DNA of 64,000 nucleotides from Flavobacteriales bacterium (GCA_016703105.1 JADJCS010000005.1:124001-188000), one strand, 5' to 3'; counted from the stretch's first letter, positions 33,091 through 42,295 are shown. Notes: generated by a model from the sequence alone, not told the origin. Made by a program: numbers and translations.

Positions 33091-35766
33091 GTGAATGGCT
33101 TCACCATCAACATCCCCCGAGTTCCGGTGCGCAACGAGCCCACCGATGCGACATCTACCTATCCCTTCGGTAACGACCTACCTTCCTGCTATCCGTATTA
33201 CTGCAATTGGGATACGGTGATCTTCACCAACTACGGGAACAACTTCCCGCCCTGCCTGCCCTTTTTCCCGGACACCGCCGCCACCTGGGCCTACTGCTCC
33301 GCCGAAGACCTGCCCACCACACCCTGCGGCGAACTCCTCCTCACCAAAACCGCCACGCCTGATGTGGCGTTCATCGATTCCTCCGTCACTTTCACCATCA
33401 CCGTGTGCAACAACACCGTGTTCGCCACGCCCCTGCTGCTGAGCGAGCAATTGCCGCCCTCTTTCACGGTAACCGGCGTAAGCCCCGCATGGAGCTTGGC
33501 CGACACCAGCCTCACGCTCGACAACGGACATTGCGCGGTGTTCGAGATCACCGGTCACTTCACGGCCTTTGGCGACTTCACCAATAGCGTGACCTTGGAC
33601 CCCGATACCACGGCGACAGGCGATGAGCTGAGCGCCGATGCGGACGTTTCCGTGGTGAGCACCTGCGCGGCGAACATCGTGATCCCGGACAGCGCCCTGG
33701 CCAGCGTGGTGGGCACGGTGTTCAGCGGCACCGTGAACATCCAGGGCCTCTTCTTCGTGGACGATGATGTGCTCTTCCAGAACGCGCAGGTGTTCATGGA
33801 AGCGGGAGCCGAGATCATCGTGCAGAACGGCAGCACCCTGGACATCGAGAACAGCTCCTTTACCGCTTGCAACGGGGTGATGTGGAGAAGCATCACTGCC
33901 GGGAACGGCGCCACCGTGCGCATCTGGGATTCCTTCATGGACGATGCGGAGAGCCTGGTGAGCGCCTTGGACGGATCGGCCCTATGGGTGGATGGCACCC
34001 AGTTCCACAACAACCGCGTGGCCATCAGCATCCCCGATAGCGGCGGCACTTACAACAGCGTGGCGTGCTGGGTGAGCAACAGCACCTTCTACAGCGCGGG
34101 CCCCATGCCCCTACCCTATCCCGGCCAGGGCACCGCCGTGGGCGCACAGGGTTACGCGGCGGTGGATGTGCATAAGACCACCCTCGAATTCACCGGTGGG
34201 AACAACATCATCCACAGCCTCAGCAATGGCCTCGTGGGTCACCGCAGTGACATGACGATAAGCGACTGCCGCTTCCTGAACATCCAGCCCGATGCAGCCT
34301 ACACCCTCGCTGGGAACGGGGCAGCGATCTACGCCAATGGCTCGGGCAGCTACAGCTACCTGAAACAAACCGGTTATGGAACCACCGGCACCCCAAGCTT
34401 CGAGGGCTGCCGCTGGGGCATCTACACCGAGTATATGAACGTCTACAGTACGGACAACCACATGACCGGCATGGGCACGGCCTACCGCGTGGAGCGCAGC
34501 GGATACCGCGAGGTGGACATACTGAACAACGAAGTGTACACCCACTTCCACGGCATGGAGCTACGCAGCAACGATGGCGCCGCGCACATCCTGGTGCAAT
34601 ACAACGACATCACCTTCGGCGATGCGGAATGCACCTTATGCCGCGGCTATAGCGCCATCCTGGTGACCGAGGGCAACTACGTGGCGCCAGATTCGAGGAT
34701 CCTCAATAACACGATCCACTTCATGAACGCGCCCAATTCGCGCTTCGGCATCGCCCTTACCGCAGCGGATGCCTGGTTGGTGGCCGGTAACATGCTGTGG
34801 ATGGTAGACAATGCCAACAACCGCACCGGCGTCCAGCTGCAGGGGTGCCGCCGCACCGAGGTAAGCTGCAACGCCATTAGCAGCAGCGCCACCAGCTACC
34901 CCATCGCCGCGCAGGCCGCCATCCGCAACATGATGGGCAGCGATGTGTTGATCAGTTGCAACGAGATGGATAAGACCGCCAATGGGATCCTGTTCAATTT
35001 CGTGGCGCCCAATTCCGAGGTGCGCGGAAATTTCTTCCACAACCATAAGTGGGCGCTGCATTTGGACAGCACCGCCATCATAGGTCCGCAGTCAATGAAG
35101 GGCAATCTGTGGTATAACCAGCCAGCAGCAGGTGGCTTCGGAGCGTGGTACGAGCATTTGAACAACGCAACGGCCAATCCTTTTGAGTATAATGCCGCCA
35201 TCATTAGCGGAGGAAATACCCAGCCGCCCACAACGGTGCCACCGGGTTGGTTTATCGGGATCGGGGGTGTGAACTACGATTGCGCCGATCACCACGGTGT
35301 ACAGTACTGCCTGCTGTTCGGCGGCGAGCGCTGCCAAGGCTGTTTAGGCGGATTAGATGAGAAGATCGCCAGCGATAGTTTGGAGAACGACCCTTACACG
35401 ATCGAAACGAAATGGATCCTCAAAGGTGACCTGTACAAAAGGCTGGACGATACTCCCGCATTGCTCGACAGCCTGCCCATTTTGGAGGACTTCTATGATG
35501 AATTTCAAGGCAGCGCAAGAGCAGCCTTCAAGGCGATCGACGATGACCAGTTGTTGTTGTACGATTTGGATAGCGCCATCGTCGAGCAACTCCATGCGAA
35601 TCGCACACAGGTTGAGATCTTGCTGGAGTTAGTAAGCGCCGGTTTAGAGCAACTAGGGGACAGCGCCCTCACCCGGTGCAGCGGCAAGCAATCCTTATCA
35701 GCCTCAGCGGCTACCGGGAGGATATTCGGGACTTGTGTATTTGGAACTCCAACACCTTGCAGGTAG
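33091..35766 (+). CDS. Beta-helix protein, central portion with DUF11-like domain (broken gene, copy 1)
   Basis: An 891-codon frame. It holds a DUF11-like immunoglobulin-fold repeat (LLLTKTATPDVAFIDSSVTF ... FTNSVTLDPDT, residues ~80-190), a second beta-helix (NIQGLFFVDDDVLF to WALHLDSTAIIG, ~200-680) and a helical domain (ENDPYTIETKWILKGDLYKR to GLEQLGDSALT). From residue ~862 the frame is wrong: a missing C at 35672-35674 moves the rest into the 35676-36335 frame, as the intact paralogue at 37855-39357 shows (SLTPAQRQALITSLGGY). The first codon is GTG, but the real start is probably 31315. Confidence 0.75.
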   Translation: MNGFTINIPRVPVRNEPTDATSTYPFGNDLPSCYPYYCNWDTVIFTNYGNNFPPCLPFFPDTAATWAYCSAEDLPTTPCGELLLTKTATPDVAFIDSSVTFTITVCNNTVFATPLLLSEQLPPSFTVTGVSPAWSLADTSLTLDNGHCAVFEITGHFTAFGDFTNSVTLDPDTTATGDELSADADVSVVSTCAANIVIPDSALASVVGTVFSGTVNIQGLFFVDDDVLFQNAQVFMEAGAEIIVQNGSTLDIENSSFTACNGVMWRSITAGNGATVRIWDSFMDDAESLVSALDGSALWVDGTQFHNNRVAISIPDSGGTYNSVACWVSNSTFYSAGPMPLPYPGQGTAVGAQGYAAVDVHKTTLEFTGGNNIIHSLSNGLVGHRSDMTISDCRFLNIQPDAAYTLAGNGAAIYANGSGSYSYLKQTGYGTTGTPSFEGCRWGIYTEYMNVYSTDNHMTGMGTAYRVERSGYREVDILNNEVYTHFHGMELRSNDGAAHILVQYNDITFGDAECTLCRGYSAILVTEGNYVAPDSRILNNTIHFMNAPNSRFGIALTAADAWLVAGNMLWMVDNANNRTGVQLQGCRRTEVSCNAISSSATSYPIAAQAAIRNMMGSDVLISCNEMDKTANGILFNFVAPNSEVRGNFFHNHKWALHLDSTAIIGPQSMKGNLWYNQPAAGGFGAWYEHLNNATANPFEYNAAIISGGNTQPPTTVPPGWFIGIGGVNYDCADHHGVQYCLLFGGERCQGCLGGLDEKIASDSLENDPYTIETKWILKGDLYKRLDDTPALLDSLPILEDFYDEFQGSARAAFKAIDDDQLLLYDLDSAIVEQLHANRTQVEILLELVSAGLEQLGDSALTRCSGKQSLSASAATGRIFGTCVFGTPTPCR

Positions 35767-36335
35767 CCACCAGTTCGAAAGCCGTGTCAGCGAACAACGT
35801 GCAGACGACGAACTCGGGCATTGGCAGCAGTGAGTTGATCGAGGAGAACCAGAAATCAGTGAATGACATCTATCTAGCCACGATAGGTAAGGACGTGGAC
35901 ATGTTCACGGCAAACCAAACTGCTGCGCTCCTCGGAATCGCCGGACAATGCCCCATGGTAGGAGGGAATGCGGTGTTCAAAGCACGCTCATTGTACTGGT
36001 TGATAGACGACACACATGAGTTCGACGATGCACTGCTTTGCGTGCCCCATGGTATCATCGTCAAACGCTTGACCGAACAACTGGGTGGTAAGGTGAGTGT
36101 TGTCCCAAACCCAGCGAGTGATGAAGCCACGTTGGTGTTGGATCATAATTTGAAGGAGCCGTTTGTCTTCGTCGTATTCGACGCATTGGGGACCGAAGTA
36201 CTGCGACATGCACTGCCAACGGAGAGGTCGCGCTTCGCTTTTAGCACAGCTTCGCTAGCACCAGCGCTCTATCACTATCAGGTCAGAGGGCCTTCGGGTA
36301 CAATAGGCGATGGGAAGATCACCATCGTACGCTGA
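35676..36335 (+). CDS. Beta-helix protein, C-terminal portion with T9SS sorting domain (broken gene, copy 1)
   Basis: Continues the previous frame from VQRQAILISLSGYREDIRDL. It ends with VVPNPASDEATLVLDHNLKEP ... LYHYQVRGPSGTIGDGKITIVR, a T9SS type A sorting domain that directs export across the outer membrane and surface attachment. The cysteine/proline-containing middle (QCPMVGGNAVFKARSLYWLID) is almost the same in the paralogue at 37855-39357. It lies 14 nt before the propeller gene. Confidence 0.8.
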   Translation: MQRQAILISLSGYREDIRDLCIWNSNTLQVATSSKAVSANNVQTTNSGIGSSELIEENQKSVNDIYLATIGKDVDMFTANQTAALLGIAGQCPMVGGNAVFKARSLYWLIDDTHEFDDALLCVPHGIIVKRLTEQLGGKVSVVPNPASDEATLVLDHNLKEPFVFVVFDALGTEVLRHALPTERSRFAFSTASLAPALYHYQVRGPSGTIGDGKITIVR

Positions 36336-36349
36336 TCAACACCGGGAAG

Positions 36350-37858
36350 ATGAACTGCCGCATGAACCCTTCAATAGTCGTTCGAGTGGCGCTTGTCCTT
36401 CTGTCGTGCTACCTGACTATCCGGTTATCCGCACAGGGACTTAACAATCTCTGGCTGGGTGGGTATGGTGAGCAATTTGGAGAGCCATGGGGTGGTGTTG
36501 ATCTAGAGTTTCTCTCCGGGAACTTGACAATATCAACAAGCACACGCACCATGGATTACAAGCGCACGAGCGCGAATATCTCCGACAATAATGGCAACCT
36601 GCTCTTCAGTTCAAACGGTTCCTACCTCGCCAATGCCTTAGGTGATACGTTGCTCAATGGGACTGGGCTCAACCCAAGCAACTACACCTCCAATTATCCT
36701 GAAGGCATGCACCTTAGTCAAGCCGCGTTGATACTTCCAAAACCTGATTCTCCAGGGATCTACTATGTAGTTCATGGGACACTGGATGACCCCCTGCCAT
36801 TCGTTGCACATTCTCTGTACACAACTACAGTGGACATGAGCTTGGATGACGGCTTGGGCGGCGTGGTGATCAAGAACGAGGTATTGATATGGGATACACT
36901 GAACGTTGGCAAGATCACAGCCGTGCGGCACGCGAACGGACGTGACTGGTGGGTTCTCTGCCATAAGGCAAGCACGAATATCTACTACCGGATCTTGGTT
37001 GCGCCGAACGGATTAAGCGTAGAAGGCACACAGTCAATCGGGATAGTACGACCGGGCGATAATGGACAGACCTGTTTCTCGCCGGATGGCAGCAAGTACG
37101 CGTATTATTGGGGCGTCGATGACCTTGAAATCTTTCAGTTCGATCGATGCACGGGCCTACTGTCCGACCCACAGTTCATCAGTGTGCAGGAAGCTTACAA
37201 CGTTGGTCTGGGTGTCGCCTTTTCCCCGAATAGCCGGTTCTTGTACGTATCTACATTAGAGGATGTGTACCAACTTGATAGCGATGCAAGTGACATCGCT
37301 GGCTCGATGGTCCTCATCGCGCATTGGGACAGTACATATTCGCCATCCCCGCCGTTTGCCACGGTCTTTGACATCGCACAACTGGCTCCGGATGGGAAGA
37401 TCTACATCGGCACGGGCAATAGTACGGACAAGCTACACGTGATACATGCTCCGAATGAAGGAAGTCTGGCATGTAACATAGAGCAGCATGGCATTGCACT
37501 GCCACGCTACTTCATTAACTCCTTGCCCAACCACCCCAACTACCATCTAGGTCCCATAGATGGCAGCGTGTGCGATAGCTTGGGCATAAACGCCGGGGTG
37601 CCCGATGCGTTGTTGGAGGCGGGCATCAAGGCGTTTCCGAACCCGAGCAATGGTGCGTTCACCTTGAGCTATCCCGCGCAAAGCGTGGTGGGCGAATTGG
37701 AAGTGCGGGACTTGTCGGGGCGACTGGTATGCAAGGAACGCATTCCGCAGTGGAGCCAGATGCACCGGGTGGCGTTGCACGAAGCAGCGGGCATGTATCA
37801 ATGCCGCATCACCTGGGGAGCCCAACAGGCCACGGTCCGGGTTATACTAGAACCATGA
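36350..37858 (+). CDS. Secreted propeller-like protein with T9SS sorting domain (copy 1)
   Basis: A 502-residue protein with signal peptide (VALVLLSCYLTIRLSAQ). Blade-like repeats (GLNNLWLGGYGEQFG, NLLFSSNGSYLANALGDTLLNGT, GQTCFSPDGSKYAYYW, GVAFSPNSRFLYVSTLEDVYQLD, IAQLAPDGKIYIGTGNSTDKL) suggest a WD40/TolB-like beta-propeller. The C-terminus KAFPNPSNGAFTLSYP ... MYQCRITWGAQQATVRVILEP is a T9SS sorting domain. Its stop overlaps the ATG of the following truncated beta-helix copy (ATGA). A close paralogue of identical length is encoded at 39372-40880. Confidence 0.87.
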   Translation: MNCRMNPSIVVRVALVLLSCYLTIRLSAQGLNNLWLGGYGEQFGEPWGGVDLEFLSGNLTISTSTRTMDYKRTSANISDNNGNLLFSSNGSYLANALGDTLLNGTGLNPSNYTSNYPEGMHLSQAALILPKPDSPGIYYVVHGTLDDPLPFVAHSLYTTTVDMSLDDGLGGVVIKNEVLIWDTLNVGKITAVRHANGRDWWVLCHKASTNIYYRILVAPNGLSVEGTQSIGIVRPGDNGQTCFSPDGSKYAYYWGVDDLEIFQFDRCTGLLSDPQFISVQEAYNVGLGVAFSPNSRFLYVSTLEDVYQLDSDASDIAGSMVLIAHWDSTYSPSPPFATVFDIAQLAPDGKIYIGTGNSTDKLHVIHAPNEGSLACNIEQHGIALPRYFINSLPNHPNYHLGPIDGSVCDSLGINAGVPDALLEAGIKAFPNPSNGAFTLSYPAQSVVGELEVRDLSGRLVCKERIPQWSQMHRVALHEAAGMYQCRITWGAQQATVRVILEP

Positions 37859-39357
37859 GACGATCAACCGTCCTTTTGGTCTGCGTCCCGGTCATGCCAG
37901 TGGTGGCCACCACCTACCCCATCGCCGCGCAGGCCGCCATACGCAACAACATGGGCAGCGCACCGCTGATCAGCTGCAATGAGATGGACCAAACGGCCAA
38001 CGGCATCCTCTTCAACGGCGTGGCCTACAACACCGATGTGCGCGGGAACAAGATGCGCCACCATAAGTGGGCGCTGCATTTGGATGGTACGGCGGTGATC
38101 GGCACCCAAACGCTTAAGGGCAACCTGTGGTACAACGCCGCTGGTGGCGGCGGGGTTTGCGCCTTGTATGAGGACACGGCCAACGCCCCGAACTTCCCTT
38201 TCTACTACAATCCGGCCACGATTAATGGTGGTAGCACCGCGCCGCCATCCGTGTGGCCCATGTCTGGGTGGTTCGTAGTAGTCGGTGGCACGAACTATGA
38301 CTGCGCCGACCACCATGGCGAGCCCTACTGCAGCCAGTTCCACACCGGGCACCAGAAGGACAAGCTGACCGATCTTGACGTACGTGTGGCGAACGACAGT
38401 TTGGAAAATGATCCATACACGAACGAAACGAAATGGATCCTGAAGGGTGGCCTGTACAAGAAGCTGGACGATAACCCGGACTTGCAGGACAGCCTGCAAA
38501 CGATGGCCGAACTCTACGATGATCTGCAAGGCAGCACCACGGCGGACTTGAAGGCCATCGATGACCAGCAGCTCTCGCTTTACGATCTGGACAGCACGGT
38601 GGTCGCGCAACTGCATGTGAACCGTACGCAGATCGACAGTCTCCTGGCCCTGGTGAAGGATGGGCTGGAACAATTGGGCGACAGCAGCCTCACGCCGGCG
38701 CAGCGGCAGGCGTTGATCACAAGCCTTGGTGGCTACCGCCAAAACATCCGTGACCTGTCCACCTGGAACGCCACCGCGCTGCAATGGGCAGCGGATGGCA
38801 AGTCGCTCATGGCGAATAATGTGCAGGCCGCGAACACAAACATCACCGTGAATGAACTCATCCAGGAGAATGAGAAAGTGGTGAATGACATCTATCTCGC
38901 TACCGTCGGCCAGGATATCGACAGCTTCACGACTACTCAGGCGGATGGCCTCTTTGACATCGCGAACCAGTGTCCAATGCTCGGTGGGAATGCCGTCTTC
39001 AAAGCCCGTTCCCTGTACTGGCTCATTGATGATACCTACGACTTCGACGATGCGTCGCTATGTCTCCCGTGGGGGATCATTGTGAAGAACATGGCGGGAC
39101 AGGCGACGAATACGGTGAGTGTCGTACCCAATCCAGCCAGCAATGAAGCAACGTTGGTGCTGTCGAGGGCACTGGACGAGCCGGGCGTGTTCGTGCTCTA
39201 CGATGGGCTGGGTGCGGAGGTGATGCGGCGCACTGTGCCTGTTGAATTACCGCGCCTGACGTTCAACATAGCGTCTCTCGCCCCCGCATTGTATCACTAT
39301 GACGTTCGCGGACCATCAGGTCTTATCGGGAACGGCAAGCTGACCATTGTTCGCTGA
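37855..39357 (+). CDS. 5'-truncated beta-helix paralogue with T9SS sorting domain (copy 2)
   Basis: A 500-residue protein equivalent to the last third of copy 1: YPIAAQAAIRNNMGS, MDQTANGILFNGVAYNTDVRGNK, WALHLDGTAVIGTQTLKGNLWYN, the helical domain (ENDPYTNETKWILKGGLYKK) and the sorting domain (VVPNPASNEATLVLSRALDEP to GKLTIVR). Everything before YPIAAQA is replaced by MRRSTVLLVCVPVMPVVATT, which has the shape of a signal peptide (two Arg, hydrophobic core, small residues). The ATG overlaps the stop of the upstream propeller gene. The frame is open further upstream (37729), but that part is antiphase coding sequence of the propeller gene. Confidence 0.8.
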   Translation: MRRSTVLLVCVPVMPVVATTYPIAAQAAIRNNMGSAPLISCNEMDQTANGILFNGVAYNTDVRGNKMRHHKWALHLDGTAVIGTQTLKGNLWYNAAGGGGVCALYEDTANAPNFPFYYNPATINGGSTAPPSVWPMSGWFVVVGGTNYDCADHHGEPYCSQFHTGHQKDKLTDLDVRVANDSLENDPYTNETKWILKGGLYKKLDDNPDLQDSLQTMAELYDDLQGSTTADLKAIDDQQLSLYDLDSTVVAQLHVNRTQIDSLLALVKDGLEQLGDSSLTPAQRQALITSLGGYRQNIRDLSTWNATALQWAADGKSLMANNVQAANTNITVNELIQENEKVVNDIYLATVGQDIDSFTTTQADGLFDIANQCPMLGGNAVFKARSLYWLIDDTYDFDDASLCLPWGIIVKNMAGQATNTVSVVPNPASNEATLVLSRALDEPGVFVLYDGLGAEVMRRTVPVELPRLTFNIASLAPALYHYDVRGPSGLIGNGKLTIVR

Positions 39358-39371
39358 TCTCTTCTCTAACC

Positions 39372-40880
39372 ATGAAGCCCCGCACAAACCCCAAAATGGT
39401 CGTTCGCGCGGTGCTTGTCTTGTTGTGTTACTCTTCGACAATGGTGCTTTCGGCCCAGGGCCTGAACAACCTATGGCTGGGTGGGTATGGCGAGCAATGG
39501 GGGCCGCCATGGGGCGGGGTGGACATGGATTTCTCTGGCGGTAATATGGTCATATCCACCGTGTCCCGCGCCATCGACTTCGGCAGGACCTCCGCCAACA
39601 TCACCGATGCGAACGGTGATCTTCTCTTCAGCACCAATGGTGCATTCGTGGCCAACGCCTTGGGTGATACCATGCTGAACGGGACCGGTTTGAATCCAAG
39701 CAGCTACACCTCCATGTTCCCGGAGGGACTGTATCTCTCGCAGGCCTGTCTGATCCTGCCCAAGCCGGACACTTCGAGTATCTACTATCTCTTCCATGGT
39801 ACCCTTGACAACATACCAGGGCCCAATGCGCTCTATCTCTATGTCACCACAACCGACATGAGCTTGGACGGGGGGCTGGGAGGGGTAACGATCAAGAACC
39901 AGGTATTGATCGCCGATGCGTTGAACACAGGGAGGATCACCGCCGTGCGGCATGCCAATGGCCGCGACTGGTGGGTCTTCTGCCACAAGGTGAACACGAA
40001 CATGTTTTATCGATTGCTGGTCACTCCGAACGGTGCAGTAGTTGACGGTACACAATCGATCGGCATCGTGCGCCCACCGGACAATGGCCAGGTCTGCTTC
40101 AGTCCTGACGGCAGCAAGTTCGCCTACTACTGGGGCCAGTTCAACCAGGACTTGGAGATCTTCGATTTCGATCGTTGCACGGGCTTGTTCTCCAGCCCTG
40201 TGCATATCCTTATCAATGATGCGAACAGCATGGGCGGTGTGGCCTTCTCACCCAACAGCCGCTTCCTCTATGTATCATCCCTAGAAGACGTGTATCAGTA
40301 CGATACCGAGGCGACGGACATCGAGGCGAGCATGGTACAGATCGCGCATTGGGACAGCACGTATTCACCTTTTCCACCGCTGGCTACACTGTTCGACATT
40401 GCCCAACTGGCGCCCGATGGCAAGATCTATATCGGCACGGGCAACAGCACGGACAAGTTGCATGTAATCCACTCGCCCGATTCGGCTGGTCTGGCGTGTA
40501 ACATCGAGCAACATGGGATCACATTGCCACGGTACTTCGTCAACTCCCTGCCCAACCACCCCAACTACCACCTGGGGCCGGTGGATGGGAGCGTGTGCGA
40601 TAGCTTGGGGATCAATGTGGGTGTGGCCGAGGAAGTGATGGAAGCGGCGGTGTCCGCCTGGCCCAATCCGAACAACGGAGCGTTCACCATTAGCTATGCT
40701 CCGCAACCGGAGGCCGGAGAACTGGAGGTACGCGACCTGAACGGACGACTGGTGACCCATGAGCGCCTACCTGCTTGGAGCCAGGTGCATCGCGTTGAAC
40801 TGCATGGTGCGGCGGGGATGTACCAGTGCCGGTTGCAATGGGGCGGACGCGTGGTCACCGCCCGGGTGGTTTTGGAGTAG
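39372..40880 (+). CDS. Secreted propeller-like protein with T9SS sorting domain (copy 2)
   Basis: A 502-residue paralogue of the protein at 36350-37858 with the same signal peptide, propeller and sorting-domain layout (GLNNLWLGGYGEQWGPPWGG, GQVCFSPDGSKFAYYWG, VAFSPNSRFLYVSSLEDVYQYD, ending MYQCRLQWGGRVVTARVVLE). It follows the truncated beta-helix copy by 14 nt, exactly the spacing seen in copy 1. This supports duplication of a two-gene unit whose products may act together at the cell surface; that is inference. A 7-bp-stem hairpin follows at 40904-40927. Confidence 0.87.
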   Translation: MKPRTNPKMVVRAVLVLLCYSSTMVLSAQGLNNLWLGGYGEQWGPPWGGVDMDFSGGNMVISTVSRAIDFGRTSANITDANGDLLFSTNGAFVANALGDTMLNGTGLNPSSYTSMFPEGLYLSQACLILPKPDTSSIYYLFHGTLDNIPGPNALYLYVTTTDMSLDGGLGGVTIKNQVLIADALNTGRITAVRHANGRDWWVFCHKVNTNMFYRLLVTPNGAVVDGTQSIGIVRPPDNGQVCFSPDGSKFAYYWGQFNQDLEIFDFDRCTGLFSSPVHILINDANSMGGVAFSPNSRFLYVSSLEDVYQYDTEATDIEASMVQIAHWDSTYSPFPPLATLFDIAQLAPDGKIYIGTGNSTDKLHVIHSPDSAGLACNIEQHGITLPRYFVNSLPNHPNYHLGPVDGSVCDSLGINVGVAEEVMEAAVSAWPNPNNGAFTISYAPQPEAGELEVRDLNGRLVTHERLPAWSQVHRVELHGAAGMYQCRLQWGGRVVTARVVLE

Positions 40881-41079
40881 CTTGTGTTGGTTACAGGGTA
40901 CCACAGGGTCCCGAGGCGGAGACCCTGCGGGAAGAGGAGAAGCAGCACAACGAACCGTTTTTGTTCCACGAAGAGGCAGTCGCACATGACCTTCCCTATG
41001 GTCGGCATAACCTCTATGCGATAAATCGGCAGGAATGGAGCGGCGATGTAGAGCATTGAGAGGAAAGATAAACGATGGT

Positions 41080-41934
41080 CTACTTCTTCACCGTGACCTT
41101 CGCAAGAGGATCATACTTGCCCTTCCAAGAAAGAAGGTCATCGGCTATTCCGCTGAATATCCTGAGGCTCGGGTTATCGATGTGACTACAATAATCGACG
41201 AGGTGCATCCCATGGTCGATCGCCGACAAAATGAAGTAGCACTGGCCGCTGATCATCGGCGGCAACCGTGGTAAGGGCTTGTTCGGATCGAGCGTTGAGG
41301 CACTGTGCCTCATTCCCTCCTCGATGGAATTCTCCAAAGACAAAAGGCTTCGACGATGGGAATGGATCATATCGACGATCCCAGTGAGCTTCGGGTCAAA
41401 GTCACCGAACAGCGACACGATCTCGCCTCCCTCCTGCCTCGTCTCCTCTGCGAATTGGATCCAGTAGTTGTTCATCATGTTGAAACAGGAGACCACCGTG
41501 CCCTCGAACGGCTCCTTTAACCATAGCACTTCATTCATGAGCTTCTCCCAATCCTTCCTAGTGATATCCCGCAACGTCACTTGCGAGAACGAGGTCCGCG
41601 CCTTGACATCCACCATGATGGTCATCGCGTTTATATAGGACATCACTATTGAGGTGAGGCGCGTATTGATCCTCGGTTGAATGAACTGCTTGTCTCTTAC
41701 CTCCTCCCATTGGTCCCCCACAAGGAAGAAGATGTAGGATGCGATGTAAGAGAGCAGGAAGTTCGTCGCAAGGTCTGCCCCGCTCGTGGCATCCTTCCAC
41801 CCGAGCATTGCGGGCCTGTTTTTCCACCAGAACTCAATGCAGAAGATCAACACAACACACACGGCGAAGATCCAAGTCAACACAGGCCTGACCGAGCGCA
41901 CCGTTCTAATAATCGACTTAATGAGGGGTAGCAT
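41080..41934 (-). CDS. Membrane protein of unknown function
   Basis: A 284-residue protein. Two hydrophobic segments lie near the N-terminus (about 17-36 and 53-73), preceded by a basic tail (KSIIRTVRSVR), and the remaining ~210 residues are soluble and helical (WEEVRDKQFIQPRINTRL, LSLENSIEEGMRHSASTLD). I recognise no domain. Codon use looks less GC-biased than in neighbours. The gene stands alone, convergent with the T9SS module, with no partner in the same direction, and could be an acquired cargo gene. Confidence 0.65.
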   Translation of the reverse strand: MLPLIKSIIRTVRSVRPVLTWIFAVCVVLIFCIEFWWKNRPAMLGWKDATSGADLATNFLLSYIASYIFFLVGDQWEEVRDKQFIQPRINTRLTSIVMSYINAMTIMVDVKARTSFSQVTLRDITRKDWEKLMNEVLWLKEPFEGTVVSCFNMMNNYWIQFAEETRQEGGEIVSLFGDFDPKLTGIVDMIHSHRRSLLSLENSIEEGMRHSASTLDPNKPLPRLPPMISGQCYFILSAIDHGMHLVDYCSHIDNPSLRIFSGIADDLLSWKGKYDPLAKVTVKK

Positions 41935-42042
41935 TCCGCCAATCTAGCAGCCCTTCGCTGTCCCCAGCCTCCATCCAGATGCGCGAGCTGGGACCCTCAG
42001 TCCTGACGAATCCGGCGCTTTGGCCTCTTAGGGGCAAAAAGA

Positions 42043-42065
42043 AACCCGCGCGATGCGCGGGTTCT
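42043..42065. terminator. Hairpin terminator (AACCCGCGC / GCGCGGGTT)
   Basis: Perfect 9-bp stem with a 3-nt loop. Read leftward it is followed by TCTTTTTG, so it could end a leftward transcript that runs past tRNA-Glu. Confidence 0.6.
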
Positions 42066-42066
42066 T

Positions 42067-42184
42067 TGTAGCCCGTAGGAAGCGGTAGCGGAGATCCGAA
42101 GGATCGTAGCGTTCCGCTATTCCCCTACGGGCTACAAGCAAAAAGCCCCGGCATTCGCCGGGGCTGCTTGTAGCCCGTAGGGGA
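42067..42184. repeat. Palindrome array built from the 3' end of tRNA-Glu
   Basis: Three copies of the tRNA-Glu 3'-end sequence lie in alternating orientation: 42067-42079, 42121-42136 (inverted) and 42171-42184 (the tRNA itself). The last two form a long hairpin: two perfect 20-bp arms (42121-42140 and 42165-42184) around an A4 bulge and a GCCCCGGC / GCCGGGGC inner stem (42145-42164). The first two also pair imperfectly around a GATCC-GAA-GGATC core. Read leftward, the inner stem plus T4 would be the tRNA terminator. Confidence 0.8.
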
Positions 42185-42242
42185 ATCGAACCCCTGTTTC
42201 ATCCGTGAAAGGGACGCGTCCTAACCCCTAGACGAACGGGCC
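42171..42242 (-). tRNA. tRNA-Glu (anticodon TTC)
   Basis: 72-nt cloverleaf on the minus strand. The acceptor stem is GGCCCGT with ACGGGCT (first pair G-U), the D arm includes GTCTAGGGGTTAGGAC, the anticodon stem CGTCC/GGATG encloses loop CTTTCAC (anticodon TTC at 42209-42207), and the T arm is CAGGGGTTCGATTCCCCT-like. No CCA is encoded. Its 3' part is duplicated just downstream as an inverted copy. Confidence 0.95.
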
Positions 42243-42295
42243 AACAGTACTGTCCTTCAGGGACATCGCCAAAACCATGGCGCTCTGAGGGGGCG

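Noticed and set aside
37729..37854. Longer N-terminus for the truncated beta-helix paralogue
   Set aside because: That stretch encodes the sorting domain of the upstream propeller protein in another frame; the ATGA overlap at 37855 is a better start.
42067..42136. A second tRNA gene beside tRNA-Glu
   Set aside because: Only the acceptor/T-arm end is present, in inverted pairs; there is no anticodon arm or D arm.
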